Shown here: positions 57,886 to 64,000 of the stretch, in pieces
Layout: the number at the start of each line of letters is the position of its first letter
Numbering within the stretch: the first letter of the stretch is position 1
Program-made: the position numbers and the translations under genes
Assembly (NCBI RefSeq): GCF_963855985.1
Contig: NC_087117.1
Location: 1,183,001 to 1,247,000, forward strand
Length of the DNA: 64,000 bases
Direction of reading: 5' to 3'
DNA from: Ostrinia nubilalis
Lineage: Eukaryota; Arthropoda; Insecta; Lepidoptera; Crambidae
The notes under the pieces: model-generated
What the model was told of the DNA's origin: nothing
Database searches by the model: none
The model's input: the letters and a program-made list of their open reading frames with translations, nothing else

Positions 57886-58222
57886 GTGCCGCTAGTGGCG
57901 ATTGTCGACCTTATTCGTATAGACGTAAGACGCGTTACAGCAGAGTGCGGCACTAACACAAAGAGTGATAGTTTAGTTTCTCATCGCTAGATGGCGTAAT
58001 TCTAATACGAAATCGCGTTTACGCTAAAGCCCGATTTATTTAAGGCTTAACGGAGCGGAAACGTGTTTTCTGAATTATACAGAAAATCGCACAAATAATT
58101 TTAGCGGAAAATGGTTTCTTTTTAATAGCACTAATAATTTAAATGGAAAATATGTACCTTAATGACTACTTAATATTATTTTGATTTGATAAATACAACA
58201 TGACACATCGTGCTTTATACCC

Positions 58223-58370
58223 GCATTCACAAACATTACTATGAGGTCTCACAGTGCGCGTCGACGCACAAGGTGACACACGAACCAATCACAAAGCTCT
58301 ATTCAACTGTGTGCGTTCGATTTGCAGCTCACTTAAGCAAGAATCATTTGTGAATACGGGCGTTATTCAC
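58223..58370. repeat. Repeat paired with 62444-62586
   Basis: Both begin CCGNATTCACAAACATTNAC, contain GACGCACANGGTGACACACG and end GNATACGGGCGTTA. The ends are complementary, so this is a MITE. Confidence 0.75.
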
Positions 58371-58563
58371 TATTTGTGCTAGTTCCCTTTGCGTAGTTAA
58401 GCGTTTTATTGCCCAATCAATATATGAAAAGATAGTACATAAACGCGTGAAAAGTAGTGTAATAACTACACCTACGTCATCTTGATTGGAAGAAAGGTAT
58501 TATGTATTCGTAACGAATTTATATGACAATTGATGTTGTAGATAGGGCAATGACCAAGCCCTA

Positions 58564-58779
58564 TAGTCTGGTCTGCGAGCACGTAGAACTTTGTCCAATG
58601 ACCCCAAGCTACCCATCCTTATCGCTCGCGCGTAATTATTATATTGCTGTCGCGACTGTGCGACGGGCGCGCGCAGTGAGTGTGCGAGCGCGATAGCAAC
58701 ATAATTACGCGCGAGCGATAAGGATAGGTAGCTTGGGGTCATTGGACAAAATTCTACGTGCTCGCAGACCGGGCTTTAG
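58564..58779. mobile_element. MITE, TCGCGCGTAATTATATTGCTG family, copy 3
   Basis: Full-length palindrome with GGTCTGCGAGCACGTAGAA ends. Copy 4 is at 59812-60024. Confidence 0.85.
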
Positions 58780-59047
58780 ATAGAAGTACATGGTACAGTC
58801 AGCGTCAAATAGTTCGTGACACGCAAAGTAGGCAAAAAGTTGACAACGCGGGCCTTTTTAAGGCGAGAGTGAATAGGCACTTACAGGGCAGATATGTACC
58901 ATCCTAGACTGCATCTCACTTAACACCAGGTGCGATTGCGGTTAAATACCTGCCTTGTTTTTTTTTTTAAGATTATTAGCAATTTGTATTGCCCAAATTA
59001 CTAACAGTCCCATTAGCCCCTCCTGTTAAGCTAAATAAGCTTGTTTT

Positions 59048-59239
59048 AGGCGATTATCACACTGCACCGCGCTCCGCCGCGGTCCGCGTGGCGACATATA
59101 AAGAATCCCGCGCGCGGACGCGTTGTCAGTGTGAAGTGCCGCGCGTGTTTTCTATATAAACTGAGGTACTTGCATACAATGATTAAATCTGTCGTCCCGC
59201 GTACCGCGGCGGACCGCGGTGCAGTGTGATTATCGCCTT
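59048..59239. mobile_element. GC-rich palindromic MITE
   Basis: AGGCGATTATCACACTGCAC and complement bound 192 bases containing CCGCCGCGGTCCGCG. Confidence 0.8.
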
Positions 59240-59515
59240 ACGAGTGGACTCACCACAATAGTCGAGCGGCGGTGAGATTCGAACCCGCGTTCCTCGGATC
59301 TCGAGTCATAAAAACAAACGAGTTATGCATACACACAAAATACAACCTTATTGCAATTGTAACAAAGACCTGTTGCGAACTTTTTGGCTTTTTGACTACT
59401 ATTTGATACTGACTGTACTATCGATAGCAAATCATACTATGCATTATTGGTGCAATTGGCATCTATTACAGAAGATACTACATAATATTAAGCTAGTGTT
59501 TACCTTGGTTTGCTA

Positions 59516-59714
59516 TAGTTCGTTTCATCCACTCGGCCGCGCCCCAGCAACGTCTGGTCCCGGTCGCGCGGGGTGCGGGGAGTGTGGTCCGAGCAATCCG
59601 TAAGGCATTACTGTAGTGTGCGTGTGCACTCATGGATCACTTAGCGTGTACCGATAACACTCAAACATTCGCGGAAGAATGATGGGGCGCGTCCGAGTGG
59701 ATGAAACGATCTAT
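59516..59714. mobile_element. MITE, CGTTTCATCCACTCGG family, copy 3
   Basis: Full-length, same orientation as copy 1, ends TCGTTTCATCCACTCGG and complement. Confidence 0.85.
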
Positions 59715-59811
59715 AAACTTTGCCATTTGATTTGATTTGCACATGTGTACTTCATTGATGCTTGCTATTTTTGATGAAAAAAACCGGTACTATTGTACTT
59801 AGAATACATAT

Positions 59812-60024
59812 AAAGCCTGGTCCGTGAGCACGTAGAATTTTGTTCAATGACCCCAAGTTACCCATCCTTATCGCTCGCGCGTAATTATATTGCTGTCGCG
59901 ACTGTGCGACGAGCGTCCGCAGTGAGTGTGCGAGCGTGACAGCAACATAATTACTCGCGAGCGATAAGGATGGGTAGCTCGGGGTCATTGGACAAAATTC
60001 TACGTGCTCACGGACCAGGCTTTA
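59812..60024. mobile_element. MITE, TCGCGCGTAATTATATTGCTG family, copy 4
   Basis: AAAGCCTGGTCCGTGAGCAC and complement. Two full copies of this family lie within 1.3 kb here. Confidence 0.85.
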
Positions 60025-60134
60025 GTTTGTGCTCACCTTGCCTAATATACAACATTGTATACCGATTGTTATATGTGCCAGGCCAATACAAATATACAAC
60101 GCTGGGTACAACTGGGTAATGTGTTCCTAATAAC

Positions 60135-60317
60135 GCCCGGTTCACACATGTCTCCGTTTTACTGTTCCGTTTTATCGTGTACGTTTTTTTTTAGGTCGAT
60201 GGCGTATGTAGTTGTATGAGCGACTTCACACATGTATGTATTCTGTATACAGTAATACATACAAAAAACGTACACGATAAAACGGAACAGTAAAACGGAG
60301 ATGTGTGAACCGGGCGT
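60135..60317. mobile_element. Palindromic MITE (CGCCCGGTTCACACATGTC)
   Basis: The arms pair over about 70 bases, including CGTTTTACTGTTCCGTTTTA and complement. Confidence 0.85.
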
Positions 60318-60391
60318 AAGTTACTAAAACGGATAATACTAGCAAAGTAACATGGTGCCTATTCTTTTGGAATCGATCCTCAAAATACCTG

Positions 60392-60668
60392 TACTGTTAA
60401 TACCGGTTCTCATAGATCCATTTATTTTAAGTACTGGTTCTCAGTGATACCGGTACATAAACCGGTTGTCAGTGATACCGGTACTTTAACCGGTTCTCAG
60501 TAATACCGGTACTTAAACCGGTTCTCATGCTACGGTTACTTAAACCGGTTCTCAGTGATACCGGTACTTACACCGGTTCTCAGTGATACCGGTACTTACA
60601 CCGGTTCTCAGTGATACCGGTACTTTAACCGGTTCTTAGTGGTACCGGTTCTCAGTGGTACCGGTTTT
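60392..60668. repeat. Minisatellite of ACCGGTTCTCAGTGATACCGG
   Basis: About nine units of 28-31 bases made of ACCGGTTCTCAGTGAT and ACCGGTACTT. ACCGGT is itself palindromic. Confidence 0.9.
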
Positions 60669-60699
60669 CAATTACACGTGTTGATTGTTATTGTTGGTT

Positions 60700-61900
60700 T
60701 GGATTTAGTGCACAGTCTGTATAAATTAGTACTCTATTAGTACATGGATTTGTTTACTATAATGGCCTATTAACTTAAATACGTATGTTTGGACCAACAT
60801 ATTAATAAATACAACAAAGAATCGCTCAAATTTATGTTTGTGACTATAGTTAATTTATTGGTCTTTAGACACTGATGGATATCATTAATTTAAATTATAT
60901 CAGCTACAAATACCTACTACAGTATACGCCAAAATAATATGATAATTTAGTAAATGCATTTCAATTAAAACTAATTCATAGATAGATAGAACATACTTAC
61001 ATAGGCCGGGTTGCTATAAAATGTATGGTGATCGCTATAGTAATTAGCCAAGACATAGTTATTGGCCAACTTGCCTAAAATGAAAAGAAACAAGCCTAAT
61101 GGAAGTTATTAAGAGAGGAAAGAGACAAATATTTTTTCTGACCAATGCTTGACTGCGTCCAATGTAGTAAATATTTTTGTCTTTTACTTATTAACAATCC
61201 AATATGCCAATAACTATGTATAGGCTAATTACTATAGCAATCACCTAACCTAATCCAAATCCGTCCTTCAACTGTCTTTCAATCTGTTTTTGATTAAATA
61301 TCCATATTTTTCGATGCGTTTACACTTAAATATTGTTTAAATAGTCTTATAAACAATATGGAAATGTAAAAACATCGAAAACCGTAGATATTTTGTCCAA
61401 AAATCTAGAAATTTTACAGTTGAACGGAAGGATATGAATTTGGATTGAATAGTAGAAAACCGGCGATATACAGCTTGGTTTAAAAATTTCGTATGAATCT
61501 ATGAATGTCCTCTATTTTAGTATGAGGCATTTAGAAGATCGTAATATTAATAAATTGTATTAGCTGTATATTTTGAGTTACTAATTTGTTACAAGTACAG
61601 TCATGCCATTTAATTTTGGAATTTATTCCTTTGCTTCAAGGTTCTAAATCAATTGATGTAATCAGACATTTTATAATACATCGGTATATACCTATACTAT
61701 GACTGTACATATAAATATTTATTTGAATGAAATGATTTTTTTTTTTTTTTTCAAATTGTTTGACGATTATTTCGTTTCTATAGCATTCTTCTATGTTATC
61801 GAATATAGTTTTATATTTAAATCATTTGATTTTAACACACATACATTTAAAACCACGAATGTCAGACTTTTTGAGCTGCCACTGGAGTCTGTTATTCCTG
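60700..61900. other. AT-rich flank, no gene seen
   Basis: No exon or RNA gene is supported. Inverted words around AACTATG and CATAGTTATTGG at about 61040-61250 suggest another decayed palindrome. Confidence 0.4.
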
Positions 61901-61904
61901 ACAT

Positions 61905-62100
61905 TTCGTCGCAATATTTCTGGGACATATATTGCCATATTTTCTGGGCAATATTGCTCACTCTACTTGGCAATATTGCCTATGTTAATGAGGCAATATG
62001 GCCAGTGCTGTTGGACGATATTGCTTGCCAGTTCTATTTGGCAATATTGCCAGTGGTGATGTGCAATATTGCTCATATTGTCGGGACAATCAAATTGACA
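61905..62100. repeat. GGCAATATTG interspersed repeat
   Basis: Six or more copies of GGCAATATTG or variants every 25-30 bases, the same word as at 34330-34480. Confidence 0.7.
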
Positions 62101-62443
62101 GCTTTTTTCAACTAGTATTTACTTTATTCTATACATAGAAGATCGCAATAGAGCCCTATGTACATTTTGTATACATAAATGTATGTTTTTGCATTTTGTG
62201 TTGTTTATTTTTATTCCGTACATTGTTTTATTATTAAGGATAAATAAATGTTTCGAGAAATTATATTTCCTTTGAATTTTACCCCAAGTTTTTACCTTCT
62301 ATTATTATTTAGCAAGAAAATTGTAATGATTTCTTTGCGGTTCTCTTTCCTGTCTTTAATGACTAAGACGGGCTACCCCAGAATGATTAAATTATTAAGA
62401 AAAATACAGGTAGGTATTCCGTAAGTTACATATCTTACTCCCG

Positions 62444-62586
62444 TATTCACAAACATTCACTATGAGGTTTCAAAGTGCGCGTGGACGCACAGGGTGACAC
62501 ACGAATCAATCACAGAGCTCTATTCAACGCTGTGCGTTCGATTTGCTGTTTCACTTGAGCAAGCATCGTTTGTGGATACGGGCGTT
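62444..62586. repeat. Second copy of 58223-58370 MITE
   Basis: CCCGTATTCACAAACATTCA to GGATACGGGCGTTAG. Confidence 0.75.
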
Positions 62587-63565
62587 AGCTCTTAAAACTC
62601 CAAATATTTTTAATAACACACCATACCAAAAATATTAGAGGAAAAATTGGTCACGAAAATAAAGTTCAGCCAATCGAATTGCAAAATGGAGCTACAAAAA
62701 ATCTCTAATTTGGGCCATAAGGAAAACATGTGTTCTCAAATATTACCATAAGTTATTATCGTAATTATTTTTATGTATTACCATATTTTGTTTTTATACA
62801 GGCAAAATTGGTTAAATGAAGGTGAAACCCGAATACGAGTTAAAGGAAGATGGTAACATCCAATCCCATGAAAAATTTAGTTACTTCTTAGCCTAGTAGT
62901 TCGCGTTTGGACTATGGCAGAGATCGCAGGTTCGATTTTCGCGCAATAATTGACGTGAACTTTTAACACATGTTTTTTTCTATGATGTAAATAGCTCTGC
63001 ATTTAAAAAATGTATTTGATTGGTCCGGTATTGTCTGGTGTACTTACCAGGTCGAGTTTTGGTTAGTTTGAGACTAGATAGCTTTGTGTATAAAATGATT
63101 TATCCCTTTTGAAAGAAAGAAAAAATGCTTATTTTTTATACCAAAAATAGAGCGATACAAATCAACATAAAAAGAAAAGAATAAGATTTCCCACGTAAGT
63201 GGATTTTTGTAATCTTTTATGAGAACAAACTTACCAGTAGGCCTAAGATGCGCGCATCGACAATGACATGATATGATAAGACAATTTTCGATCACGTAGA
63301 TAATTTTATCATTTTCCCTAACATGGGACCATCGATAGAAAAGTCTATCGACCGCTATCGCGTGATAACCGAATTGTTGCCATATTAAGAAAAAATTGCG
63401 TTATTATGTTGGCCAACCTTGAAATATTTTAGCTCATTCGTTCAATCTCGTTCATTTCTGCTATTAATTCGGCTAAAACACATATCTTAAAGCAGTGAGA
63501 ACGTCATTAAAAAAAAGTTATGTCAAATTTGTTGACATTACATGACTGCTTGATTGTATTTGTGT

Positions 63566-63783
63566 TTTTAAAATTGTATTTTTATGTTTCCAGTCTTATT
63601 TTTAATATTTCTAAAGTACGGAAAATATCAAACGAAGAGATAACCAAGTTAAAGAAAAACAATGAAGAATTCCTAATCATACCGATAGTATTAAAGAATG
63701 AAGTCTTCAAAATTAACAGAATAACCGAACTCCACTACCTACCCCATAATGCGAGGTTTACAGCAATTATTCAACTTACATGA
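63566..63783 (+). CDS. Possible 3' exon of an unknown gene
   Basis: An ORF end encoding NISKVRKISNEEITKLKKNN, IIPIVLKNEVFKI and a C-terminus ending AIIQLT follows TATGTTTCCAG (acceptor near 63592) and is followed by GAAATAAAG, a possible polyadenylation signal, within 35 bases. Low in GC and not recognised. It could equally be a chance ORF. Confidence 0.25.
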
Positions 63784-64000
63784 AGCAGTCAGAAAGTTTA
63801 TTGAGATTTGAGAAATAAAGTTACACTCATAAGTAGCAAAGTAAGTACCTAAAGTCTAAAATATTAGCTATACTCCGCAGATCTTGATTTTCATAAGTAA
63901 CAGCACCGGAGAAAAGGAAAAATATCTTTATTCCTACAAATAAGCTTTCACCTGCTTTCCTATATTTATTTCACATAGTTCTTTCACCGTGTAATAATAC

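Larger units (their letters stand above)
55681..56345. repeat. Cluster of CGGGACTATTCCCACC repeats and RTE 3' end
   Basis: Partial repeat copies at 55681-55770, 55875-55965 and 56278-56345, with a sense RTE 3' fragment at 56026-56240 (GATGGGGCAGCAAGGTTCTG to GGCTGAGATGATGAA). Confidence 0.75.

Noticed and set aside
62880..62945. tRNA-like sequence with GGTTCGATTTTC
   Set aside because: Only a B-box-like half is present; probably a worn SINE head.

Overview
The window is nuclear DNA of an insect, most probably a moth or butterfly. The genes are split by many introns with GT/AG borders. The introns are packed with short palindromic MITEs, tRNA-derived SINEs, antisense 3' ends of non-LTR retrotransposons with (GAT)n tails, and the 'dispersed gene' style repeats common in lepidopteran introns. 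The species cannot be named from the sequence alone.

Layout. (1) 2.1-4.05 kb, minus strand: five exons of a helical-repeat protein. By eye it fits the N-terminus of the DNA-dependent protein kinase catalytic subunit; the rest would lie left of the window. (2) 4.89-7.92 kb: a 3 kb insertion with 13-bp terminal inverted repeats and a 6-bp target duplication, carrying a 670-codon non-LTR reverse transcriptase ORF without its endonuclease. (3) 8-57.9 kb, plus strand: one gene, insulin-degrading enzyme (Ide, M16 zinc metallopeptidase). I could assemble all 25 coding exons with matching splice phases: 2,991 nt, 996 residues, HFCEH zinc site at residues 87-91, third ligand Glu168, and a C-terminal Cys-Lys-Leu. 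(4) Inside intron 4: a Copia retrotransposon with matching LTRs, its gag broken by a nested palindrome. (5) 57.9-64 kb: repeats and one possible unrelated 3' exon.

The outstanding feature is at 39.67-50.26 kb. The exon that carries the catalytic arginine region (exon 20) is present 11 times in tandem. Each copy keeps the 132-nt core open in the same frame and keeps a 5' splice site, but only the first copy has an acceptor that I can show to be in phase. Differences between cores are mainly synonymous. This is the extreme case of a gene-wide habit: exons 1, 5, 10, 15, 21 and 24 also have local partial duplicates, and most of these end at a duplicated splice donor. The duplicate of exon 15 differs by nine silent changes, one replacement and a 4-nt frameshift, which suggests it was once used as coding sequence.

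The introns also hold three long hairpins with arms of about 0.55-0.6 kb, several nested transposons with clear target duplications, and retroelement insertions placed within a few bases of Ide splice donors.
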